Of a DNA stretch of 5,345 nt, positions 1 to 5,242 are shown piece by piece (the first letter of the stretch is position 1; each line of letters opens with the position of its first letter). The translations under genes and the position numbers were made by a program. The notes beneath the pieces are model-generated. The model searched no databases, was not told where the DNA came from, and saw only the letters and a list, made by a program, of their open reading frames with translations. Origin of the DNA: an uncultured Clostridiaceae bacterium (GTDB lineage: Bacteria; Bacillota; Clostridia; Lachnospirales; Lachnospiraceae); assembly GCA_949841235.1 (NCBI GenBank), contig CATKZA010000147.1, positions 1 through 5,345 on the forward strand. The letters run 5' to 3'.

Positions 1-508
1 ATGCCGTACATCCCCGAAATGGGCTGTATTCCCATAGACCGTCAATATTTGTCAAGGATGCCGGAATCTCTATGGCAGAAAGCGCCGTGCAATCTTTGAA
101 GGCATCGCTGGAGATGGTCTGCAATGAGGGAGGCAGCGTCACGGTTTTCAGATTTGAACACCCGGAAAATATCGTTCCGCTGATTGTCTTAATATTCTTT
201 CCGAAAGAGACGGAAGTCAATGTCTCCTTGCCCTGGAAAGATGCCTCATCATTCAGGTTGATCGCAGTGACGGGGTATTCAAAACTCTCGTATGTAATGG
301 TGTCAGGCATGGTAAAAGTAGCAACTGACGTGTCCGGCACTCCAATGATTTTGGCTTCCAGATTGTTGTTGATAATTTCGTAAGTGAAACCGTCAAGTTC
401 AAATTTGTCACCGCTGGCGGCCGAAACTTCAGCCAGGGGCGAAAGTGGCAGCTGGCTCAGCATCAGCGAGGCCGCCACAAGGACAGAAAACTTTTTCAGT
501 ATTTTCAT
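1..508 (-). CDS. Secreted BspA-type leucine-rich-repeat protein, N-terminal part (runs off the left edge)
   Basis: Reading the minus strand from the ATG at 508 gives 169 open codons with no stop, so the C-terminus lies outside the window. The start (MKILKKFSVLVAAS) is a classic signal peptide: a basic n-region, a hydrophobic core to about residue 25, and a likely cleavage site near A30/A31 (EVSAA-SG). From about residue 92 the protein shows LRR_5 (BspA/TpLRR) repeats of about 23 residues, recognisable as F-x-G/D-C-x-x-L-x-x-(V/I)-x-(L/I)-P-x-S-L-x-x-I; FSGCSNLKTVTLPPSLQTI (114-132) and FKDCTALSAIEIPASLTNI (137-155) are the clearest. Residues 35-90 look like a beta-rich lead-in. The Shine-Dalgarno site AAAGGAGGAGG sits just upstream of the ATG and fixes the start. 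Proteins of this class are exported and often surface-attached in gut Firmicutes; ligand and anchoring domain cannot be judged from this fragment. It is divergent from rnf and has no evident functional link to it. Confidence 0.88.
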   Translation of the reverse strand, partial: MKILKKFSVLVAASLMLSQLPLSPLAEVSAASGDKFELDGFTYEIINNNLEAKIIGVPDTSVATFTMPDTITYESFEYPVTAINLNDEASFQGKETLTSVSFGKNIKTISGTIFSGCSNLKTVTLPPSLQTISSDAFKDCTALSAIEIPASLTNIDGLWEYSPFRGCTA

Positions 509-510
509 AA

Positions 511-522
511 TCCTCCTCCTTT
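511..522 (-). promoter_or_regulatory. Shine-Dalgarno site of the LRR protein
   Basis: On the minus strand this reads AAAGGAGGAGGA, two nucleotides before the ATG at 508; the best-spaced AGGAGG register leaves about 5 nt. It is near-perfect and supports the chosen start. Confidence 0.8.
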
Positions 523-541
523 ATCATAATTTTAAAAGCAC

Positions 542-569
542 ATAATAGATTTGCATAGGTAGGGAGCAA
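542..569 (-). promoter_or_regulatory. Candidate sigma-A promoter for the LRR gene
   Basis: On the minus strand a -10-like TATTAT (542-547, five of six consensus bases) lies 16 nt downstream of a weak -35-like TTGCTC (564-569). Transcription would start near 535 and give a leader of about 27 nt. The -35 matches only three of six bases, so this is a candidate only. Confidence 0.3.
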
Positions 570-597
570 ACATCCTATTACGTAAGCCTTACCGTTC

Positions 598-610
598 ATT
601 TTACTAAAAT
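598..610. repeat. Perfect 6-1-6 palindrome ATTTTA-C-TAAAAT
   Basis: The two 6-base arms are exact reverse complements around a single C. A second short inverted repeat, GTAAG-C-CTTAC (582-592), lies just to the left. Both sit upstream of the candidate LRR promoter and well upstream of the rnf promoter, so either could be a transcription factor site. AT-rich sequence makes chance occurrence plausible. Confidence 0.4.
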
Positions 611-616
611 CTTGGC

Positions 617-643
617 CTGGTGTAAAGAATGGGGACTGGTGTA
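617..643. repeat. Direct repeat CTGGTGTA, two copies 19 nt apart
   Basis: CTGGTGTA occurs at 617-624 and 636-643, start to start 19 nt, close to two helical turns. It lies about 100 nt upstream of the rnf -35. An activator-binding role is possible, but no known family motif was recognised. Confidence 0.35.
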
Positions 644-741
644 GTTTTGCTGTTTTTGGGGCTTTTATATGGATTTTTTTGCGGAATTATTTGGCCCGGC
701 AATCCTCCTTTTCCATGAAACATGTCCGTGTCCTTTTTTGC

Positions 742-769
742 TTGCTTTTTTGTATAAGAATGATATAAT
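742..769 (+). promoter_or_regulatory. Promoter of the rnf operon (extended -10, sigma-A type)
   Basis: A perfect TATAAT (764-769) is preceded by TG at 761-762, giving the extended -10 form TGnTATAAT. A partial -35, TTGCTT (742-747), lies 16 nt upstream, behind a T-rich tract. Transcription would start near 776, giving a leader of about 120 nt before rnfC. This is the best promoter-like sequence in the intergenic region and is correctly oriented for the operon. Confidence 0.65.
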
Positions 770-793
770 AAGATTTGGATTGTTGTGCGGTTT

Positions 794-837
794 TGGGCAT
801 TTTGTCAAAAAATCCCACAAATATCGCAGGACAAAAT
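794..837 (+). promoter_or_regulatory. rnf leader with two mutually exclusive inverted repeats
   Basis: Two pairings share one strand. Hairpin A (794-817) pairs TGGG and ATTTT with AAAAT and CCCA: 9 bp, one bulged C at 798, loop 804-808. Pairing B joins ATTTTGTC (799-806) to GACAAAAT (830-837): 8 perfect bp with a 23-nt loop. Both use 799-803, so only one can form. Neither is followed by a U tract, so an intrinsic terminator is not evident. At DNA level the arms of B lie 31 nt centre to centre, about three helical turns, and could instead be operator half-sites. Function is unproven. Confidence 0.35.
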
Positions 838-884
838 AAGTTCCATGTGATAAGCATATGAAAAGAACATGGCAAAAAATAATG

Positions 885-892
885 AAAGGGGA
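885..892 (+). promoter_or_regulatory. Shine-Dalgarno site deciding the rnfC start
   Basis: AAAGGGGA ends 6 nt before the ATG at 899. The in-frame ATG at 869 has only AAAAG close upstream, so 899 is preferred. The resulting N-terminus (MSNATFRGGVHP) also matches the usual RnfC opening. Confidence 0.7.
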
Positions 893-898
893 ACCGGA

Positions 899-2224
899 AT
901 GAGTAATGCAACATTTCGCGGGGGTGTACATCCCTACGAAGGAAAAGAATTGTCTCAGGATTTACCGATTAAGACCGTGAAGCCGGCGATGGGAGAGTAT
1001 ATTTTTCCCATGGCGCAGCATATTGGCGCACCTGCTACGCCCGTTGTGTCAAAAGGCGACAAGGTGCTGGTGGGACAGAAGATTGGCGAAGCGAGCGGCT
1101 TTATCTCTGCCAATATTTGCAGTTCTGTTTCAGGAACTGTCAAGGCAGTGGAGCCCAGGATGCTTCTCAATGGTTCCAAGGCAACTTGCGTCGTGGTTGA
1201 CAATGACGGAGAATACGCAGGGATTCCAGGTCTTGGTGAGGACCGGGATTACACGAAGCTGACCAATGATGAGATTCGCGATATTGTGAAGGAGGCGGGC
1301 ATCGTTGGTATGGGAGGCGCAGGATTTCCTACCAATGTGAAACTGGCACCGAAGGATCCAAATGCCATTGATTATATTCTGGTAAACGGTGCGGAGTGCG
1401 AGCCATACCTGACTTCGGATTACCGTCAGATGCTGGAATGCCCGGAGGAGATCGTAGGGGGGCTGAAGGTGATTCTCAAGCTCTTCGACAAGGCAAAAGG
1501 ATTGATCTGCATCGAGGATAATAAGCCGGAGGCAATTAAGCGGATGGAGGCGGCAGTACAGAGCGAGAGCCGCATTGAAGTGAAGGTGCTGAAGACGAAA
1601 TATCCCCAGGGCGGCGAGCGTACTCTGATTTCAGCCGCTACAGGCCGGAAGATTTATTCTGCGAAACTGCCGGCGGATGCGGGCTGCATTGTGGATAATA
1701 TTTCCACGGTGATTGCCATTTACCGCGCAGTCTGCAAGCAGACGCCGCTGATTACCCGAGTGATGACGCTGACGGGGGAGGCCTTTAAGACCCCGGTGAA
1801 TGTGGAGGTTCGCTTGGGATGCAACCATGCGGATCTGGTAGCGGAGGGAGATGGCTATAAGGAGGATCCGGTCAAGGTGATTTCCGGCGGTCCCATGATG
1901 GGGTTTGCCATGTTTGACCTGAATGTGCCGGTGACGAAGACTTCCTCCTCCATCCTTGCTATGACCCGGGATCAGGTGGCGGAGTTTGAACCCAGCCCAT
2001 GTATCCGCTGCGGACGCTGCGTGGAGGCATGTCCTGGCAATCTGGTGCCTCAGAAGATGGCGGTGGCTGCGTCCCACAATGACTACGCTACTTTTGAGAA
2101 ACTGAACGGCATGGAGTGTTACGAGTGCGGCAGCTGTACCTTTGTCTGTCCGGCGAAGCGTCCGCTGACCCAGACGTTCAAAGAGGCGCGCCAGCATGTG
2201 ATGGCACAGAGAAGAAAGAAATAG
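899..2224 (+). CDS. rnfC: Rnf complex subunit RnfC (NADH/FMN-binding iron-sulfur protein)
   Basis: Peripheral cytoplasmic subunit where NAD+ is reduced (or NADH oxidised). From the ATG at 899 it is 441 aa, normal for clostridial RnfC. The N-terminal RnfC domain opens with FRGGVHP (6-12). The flavin/nucleotide-binding fold related to the complex I 51-kDa subunit carries GMGGAGFP (137-144) and NGAECEP (163-169). YPQGGE (235-240) follows, then an SLBB-like stretch. Two 4Fe-4S motifs lie near the C-terminus: C368, C371, C374, C378-P and C407, C410, C413, C417-P, each CxxCxxCxxxCP. It is the first gene of the operon; its TAG stop overlaps the Shine-Dalgarno site of rnfD. The in-frame ATG at 869 would add ten polar residues but has a poor ribosome site. 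All expected cofactor ligands are present and I see no sign of damage. Confidence 0.97.
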   Translation: MSNATFRGGVHPYEGKELSQDLPIKTVKPAMGEYIFPMAQHIGAPATPVVSKGDKVLVGQKIGEASGFISANICSSVSGTVKAVEPRMLLNGSKATCVVVDNDGEYAGIPGLGEDRDYTKLTNDEIRDIVKEAGIVGMGGAGFPTNVKLAPKDPNAIDYILVNGAECEPYLTSDYRQMLECPEEIVGGLKVILKLFDKAKGLICIEDNKPEAIKRMEAAVQSESRIEVKVLKTKYPQGGERTLISAATGRKIYSAKLPADAGCIVDNISTVIAIYRAVCKQTPLITRVMTLTGEAFKTPVNVEVRLGCNHADLVAEGDGYKEDPVKVISGGPMMGFAMFDLNVPVTKTSSSILAMTRDQVAEFEPSPCIRCGRCVEACPGNLVPQKMAVAASHNDYATFEKLNGMECYECGSCTFVCPAKRPLTQTFKEARQHVMAQRRKK

Positions 2225-2230
2225 GAGGTG
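2223..2230 (+). promoter_or_regulatory. Shine-Dalgarno site of rnfD
   Basis: AGGAGGTG, a perfect match to the 16S tail, overlaps the rnfC stop. It lies 9 nt before the GTG at 2240, but an out-of-frame ATG at 2233 is closer (2 nt from its end, 4 nt from the GGAGG core). Confidence 0.8.
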
Positions 2231-2239
2231 TAATGTTTC

Positions 2240-3196
2240 GTGAGCAATTTGTTAAATTTATCATCATCGCCACATGTGCGTGACAAGTCAAGCACGAAAA
2301 GCATTATGTGGGATGTTTTCCTCGCACTTATGCCTGCTACAATCTTTGGTGCGTGGAATTTTGGATTGAAGGCGGTGATTCTGATTGTGGCCTGTATCGC
2401 CACCTGCGTCCTGACAGAATATATCTGGCAGAAGGCAATGAAGCTTCCGTTGACGGTGAGTGACGGAAGTGCGGCATTGACGGGGCTTTTGCTGGCATTG
2501 AACCTGTCAGCCACCTTCCCTGTCTGGATGGCGATTGTGGGAAGCGTTTTTGCAATTATCATCGTGAAGCAGCTCTTTGGCGGGCTTGGACAGAACTTTA
2601 TGAACCCGGCTCTGGGTGCCAGATGCTTTCTGATGGTATCCTTTGCGGGGCAGATGACTTCCTTTACATATGACGGCGTGACCGGGGCCACTCCCTTGGC
2701 TCAGATTAAGAACGGCGTGACGGACCCCAGCCTCTGTGCGGGAAAGTCTGATCTTCTGGATATGTTTTTGGGAACCATCGGGGGAACCATCGGCGAGACT
2801 TCTACCATTGCATTGTTAATCGGTGCGGCATATCTGCTGGCGCGCAAGGTGATTACCTGGAGGATTCCGGTAATCTATATCGCTACCTTCGCAATCTTTG
2901 CCTTGATATTTGGCGAGCAGGATGTGATGTATCTGGCAAAGGAGCTGTGTGGAGGCGGACTGGTTCTGGGCGCATTCTTCATGGCTACGGATTATGTCAC
3001 CAGCCCGATCACCCCCAAGGGACAGATCGTGTTTGCCGTTCTCCTGGGTGTGCTGACCGGCATTTTCCGTATTTTCGGAGCTTCTGCGGAGGGCGTATCC
3101 TACGCAATCATTATCAGCAATTTGTTAGTTCCATTGATTGAGAATGTAACTATCCCTACTCCGTTTGGAAAGGAGGGAATCAAGGATGGAAAATAA
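2240..3196 (+). CDS. rnfD: Rnf complex membrane subunit RnfD (covalent FMN carrier)
   Basis: Polytopic membrane protein of 318 aa that carries FMN on a threonine and takes part in coupling electron flow to ion transport. The start is GTG at 2240: it yields MSNLLNLSSSPHVRDKSS, which matches the family opening (L-x-x-S-S-S-P-H-x-R). Family landmarks are GGLGQNFMNPA (through A124), the flavinylation motif D145-G-V-T-G-A-T151-P-L with T151 the expected FMN acceptor, FLGTIGGTIGETS, and MATDYVTSPITPKGQ (248-262). Several strongly hydrophobic segments span most of the chain. It follows rnfC by 15 nt, and its last 11 nt overlap the start of rnfG, so translation of the two is probably coupled. FMN attachment needs an ApbE flavin transferase, which is not encoded here. 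Confidence 0.96.
   Translation: MSNLLNLSSSPHVRDKSSTKSIMWDVFLALMPATIFGAWNFGLKAVILIVACIATCVLTEYIWQKAMKLPLTVSDGSAALTGLLLALNLSATFPVWMAIVGSVFAIIIVKQLFGGLGQNFMNPALGARCFLMVSFAGQMTSFTYDGVTGATPLAQIKNGVTDPSLCAGKSDLLDMFLGTIGGTIGETSTIALLIGAAYLLARKVITWRIPVIYIATFAIFALIFGEQDVMYLAKELCGGGLVLGAFFMATDYVTSPITPKGQIVFAVLLGVLTGIFRIFGASAEGVSYAIIISNLLVPLIENVTIPTPFGKEGIKDGK
3171..3177 (+). promoter_or_regulatory. Shine-Dalgarno site deciding the rnfG start
   Basis: AGGAGGG lies inside the end of rnfD, 8 nt before the ATG at 3186. This rules out the in-frame TTG at 3165, which lies upstream of the site. Confidence 0.8.
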
Positions 3197-3818
3197 AGGA
3201 AAGAGTACGTTAGTACATGACACCATATGCCTTTTTGTCATCACCTTGGTGGCCGGCATTCTTCTGGGCGGCGTGTACTTTATCACCGAGGGCATCATTG
3301 AGAAGAGAAATGAGGATGCCAAGATAGAAGCTTATGGCGCAGTTTATAAGGATGCCAAGTTCAGTGCCGACAAGGAAGTTGACCAGAAGTTGAAGGAATT
3401 TCAGAAGAATCTGGAGGGCGGCAAGGTAAAGACAGCTTCCGGCCAGGATTTGTCAGATGTCATCATCGAGGAGGTGATGGTGGCTGACAAGGGTGGCTAT
3501 GTGGCGACTTGCAGCGGCAAGGGCTACGGCGGGGCAGTGAAGCTGGCTCTGGGCATCGACGGCGATGGCAAGATTATCGGCATCCAGATTACGGACTGCA
3601 CCAATGAGACTCCTGGTCTGGGGCAGAATTCTTCCAGTGAGGATTGGAATAAGCAGTATATTGGCATGACGACAGAGCAGGATGTCAATGTGGTGAAGGA
3701 TGGCTCCGGCAGTGCGGACAACGCTACCATCAATGCCATTAGCGGCGCAACGATTACAAGCAGCGCTGTCACCAGGGCGGTTGACGGAGTTCTGCTGTTC
3801 ATCGCATCATTAAAATAA
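3186..3818 (+). CDS. rnfG: Rnf complex subunit RnfG (membrane-anchored FMN-binding protein)
   Basis: 210 aa from the ATG at 3186. One N-terminal membrane anchor (about residues 13-33) is followed by an extracytoplasmic FMN_bind domain that relays electrons. The domain shows GYGGAVKLALGIDGDGKI, then ETPGLG (141-146), then the flavinylation site S186-G-A-T189-I-T near the C-terminus, with T189 the expected FMN-linked threonine. The residue three before S186 is Asn, where the ApbE acceptor consensus often has Asp (D-x-x-S/T-G-A-T). A charged linker of about 50 residues after the anchor, rich in Lys, Glu and Asp, looks partly helical. The gene overlaps rnfD by 11 nt and is followed after 15 nt by rnfE. 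A homologue, NqrC, plays the same role in Na+-translocating NADH:quinone reductase, but the RnfC neighbour makes Rnf the clear assignment. Confidence 0.95.
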   Translation: MENKGKSTLVHDTICLFVITLVAGILLGGVYFITEGIIEKRNEDAKIEAYGAVYKDAKFSADKEVDQKLKEFQKNLEGGKVKTASGQDLSDVIIEEVMVADKGGYVATCSGKGYGGAVKLALGIDGDGKIIGIQITDCTNETPGLGQNSSSEDWNKQYIGMTTEQDVNVVKDGSGSADNATINAISGATITSSAVTRAVDGVLLFIASLK

Positions 3819-3833
3819 TAAGGAGGGAAACCT

Positions 3834-4631
3834 ATGAATACTTGTATGGAACGTTTGAAAAATGGTATCATTACAGAAAATCCCACCTTTGTAATGATGC
3901 TTGGCATGTGTCCTACCCTGGCGGTAACTTCTTCCGCCATCAATGGATTGGGCATGGGACTTACTACGACGGCGGTGCTGGTGTTATCTAACCTGTTTAT
4001 CTCACTGCTCCGCAATGTGATACCTGATAAGGTGCGCATTCCCGGGTTTATCGTAGTGGTTGCTTCTTTTGTGACAATGATCCAGTTGCTTTTGAAGGCA
4101 TATATTCCGTTTCTGGATCAGGCGCTGGGCGTATACATTCCCTTGATCGTTGTTAACTGCATCATCTTGGGAAGAGCGGAGGCCTATGCTTCCAAGAATG
4201 GGCCGGTAGCCTCTATCTTTGACGGAATCGGCATGGGATTGGGCTTTACTTTCGGCCTGACCTGCATCGGCATTTGCCGTGAGATTCTAGGTGCGGGCGC
4301 GATATTTGGAAAGACCTTTATACCGGATGATTTTCATATTACGTTCTTCGTGCTGGCTCCGGGAGCATTCCTGGTTCTGGCATTCCTGACGGCATTGCAG
4401 AATAAGCTGAAGATGCCTTCCGCTACCAATGTGGAAGGGGATGATAGCCTGTCATGCGGTGGAAACTGTGCCGGATGTACAGGATGCGGCGCAGTAGCCA
4501 ACAAGGGAATTATTGAGGCTGAGCGGGCTGCGGCCAAAGCAGCTGCGGCACAGGCGGCCAAGGAAAAGGCGGCGGCAGCCAAAGCGGCAAAGGAAGCGGC
4601 GGCAAAGGCTTCCGCTGACAAATCAGAGTAA
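3834..4631 (+). CDS. rnfE: Rnf complex membrane subunit RnfE with a Cys-rich and Ala/Lys-rich C-terminal extension
   Basis: 265 aa; ATG at 3834, with AGGAGGG (3821-3827) 6 nt upstream. Residues 1 to about 200 are the usual RnfE/NqrD core with about six membrane helices. C26 (LGMCPTLAVT) and C109 (VVNCIILGRAEA) are the conserved membrane cysteines that, with two in RnfA, hold the intramembrane [2Fe-2S] cluster. The usual protein is roughly 200-230 aa, so this one is long. The extra part has a four-Cys motif, C208-x3-C212-x2-C215-x2-C218 (CGGNCAGCTGCG), then a tail from about 229 to 265 in which about 21 residues are Ala and most others Lys, Glu or Gln; it should form a charged helix. Reading frame and downstream spacing are intact, so the tail is not an obvious frameshift product. 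By the positive-inside rule it probably faces the cytoplasm (inference). Confidence 0.95.
   Translation: MNTCMERLKNGIITENPTFVMMLGMCPTLAVTSSAINGLGMGLTTTAVLVLSNLFISLLRNVIPDKVRIPGFIVVVASFVTMIQLLLKAYIPFLDQALGVYIPLIVVNCIILGRAEAYASKNGPVASIFDGIGMGLGFTFGLTCIGICREILGAGAIFGKTFIPDDFHITFFVLAPGAFLVLAFLTALQNKLKMPSATNVEGDDSLSCGGNCAGCTGCGAVANKGIIEAERAAAKAAAAQAAKEKAAAAKAAKEAAAKASADKSE
4500..4620 (+). repeat. Low-complexity Ala/Lys/Glu-coding tract at the 3' end of rnfE
   Basis: The DNA is an imperfect repetition of GCG/GCC/GCA and AAA/AAG/GAA codons, for example GGCGGCAGCCAAAGCGGCAA. It codes for residues of about 223-262. No exact tandem unit longer than about 8 nt is seen; the repetition comes mainly from alternating Ala runs and Lys. 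Confidence 0.6.
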
Positions 4632-4647
4632 AGGAGGAGTGATTTAA

Positions 4648-5226
4648 GTGATTGGAGAATTATTTGTGCTTATTATTTCATCAATGCTCGTGAGCAATGT
4701 GGTACTTAGTCAGTTCCTCGGCATCTGTCCATTCCTTGGAGTATCAAAGAAGGTTGAGACAGCAGTAGGAATGGGTGCTGCGGTGACGTTTGTCATCACC
4801 ATTGCCTGCGCCATTACCTATCCGATTTATTATGGGATTTTGGTTCCCCTGCATGTGGAATTTCTGGAGACCATCGCATTTATCTTGATCATTGCGGCAC
4901 TGGTTCAGTTCGTGGAGATGGTGCTGAAAAAGTTTATGCCGGCCCTCCATGCCACATTGGGCGTGTTCCTTCCGCTGATTACTACGAACTGCGCAGTTCT
5001 CGGCGTGGCTATGAACAATATTACGGATGGATATAATTTTGGATTTAGCTTGGCCAGCGGTTTCTTTACCGCCATCGGCTTCCTGATTTCCATTACGATT
5101 CTGGCAGGAATCCGTGAACGGATTGAGCATAATGACATTCCGGAGTCCTTCAAGGGTACTCCGATCGTACTGGTAACGGCCAGCCTGATGGCCATTGCAT
5201 TCTGCGGATTTGCAGGAATCGTGTAG
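4648..5226 (+). CDS. rnfA: Rnf complex membrane subunit RnfA
   Basis: 192 aa, the normal length for this integral membrane subunit of about six helices. It is a homologue of RnfE that inserts with opposite topology. C27 (QFLGICPFLGVSKK) and C115 (PLITTNCAVLGVA) are its conserved cysteines, completing the four ligands of the [2Fe-2S] cluster shared with RnfE and moving electrons across the membrane. The start is GTG at 4648: AAGGAGGAG (4631-4639) lies about 8-10 nt upstream, and an earlier GTG at 4639 runs into a stop after two codons. MIGELFVLIISSMLVSNVVL matches the family N-terminus. It follows rnfE by 16 nt. The alternative NqrE is ruled out by the rnfC, rnfB and rnfG context. Confidence 0.96.
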   Translation: MIGELFVLIISSMLVSNVVLSQFLGICPFLGVSKKVETAVGMGAAVTFVITIACAITYPIYYGILVPLHVEFLETIAFILIIAALVQFVEMVLKKFMPALHATLGVFLPLITTNCAVLGVAMNNITDGYNFGFSLASGFFTAIGFLISITILAGIRERIEHNDIPESFKGTPIVLVTASLMAIAFCGFAGIV

Positions 5227-5242
5227 AGAGGAGGAGAATGAT

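Larger units (their letters stand above)
509..898. other. Divergent intergenic region between the LRR gene and rnfC
   Basis: About 390 nt, AT-rich, with no convincing coding sequence on either strand; the minus-strand open frames at 665-931 and 687-914 have no good ribosome site and no recognisable protein features. The region carries a candidate promoter in each direction, short palindromes (582-592, 598-610), an 8-bp direct repeat (617-624 and 636-643), and the rnf leader. I see no tRNA, no recognisable riboswitch core and no clear intrinsic terminator. None is required, since the flanking genes diverge. Confidence 0.75.

Noticed and set aside
72..383. Plus-strand open frame of 103 codons
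   Set aside because: It lies antisense to the LRR protein, which has a signal peptide, clear repeats and a strong ribosome site; this frame has no recognisable features.
671..704. Possible terminator hairpin GGATT...AATCC
   Set aside because: The stem is 5 bp, a long T bulge follows the left arm and no U tract follows the right arm; no upstream gene on that strand needs it.
802..820. Rex-like operator TTGT...ACAA
   Set aside because: The ends match, but the span is 19 nt rather than 18 and the inner bases do not form the expected palindrome.
843..872. CCATGT...ACATGG inverted repeat in the rnfC leader
   Set aside because: Only 6 bp with an 18-nt loop and no extension; too weak to call alone.
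869..898. Upstream in-frame ATG at 869 as the rnfC start
   Set aside because: It adds ten non-conserved residues and lacks a good Shine-Dalgarno site, whereas the ATG at 899 has one 6 nt upstream and gives the family N-terminus.
1631..2691. Long minus-strand open frames at 1631-2197 and 2119-2691
   Set aside because: They are antisense shadows of rnfC and rnfD; the translations are low-quality, rich in His and Arg or Pro and Ser, with no ribosome site or family resemblance.
3524..4039. Minus-strand open frame of 171 codons
   Set aside because: It is antisense to the rnfG/rnfE junction, spanning conserved motifs of both real genes.
3834..5226. Assignment of these membrane genes to Na+-NQR (nqrD/nqrE)
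   Set aside because: The families are homologous, but an RnfC with two 4Fe-4S motifs, an RnfB start and the C-D-G-E-A-B order identify Rnf.
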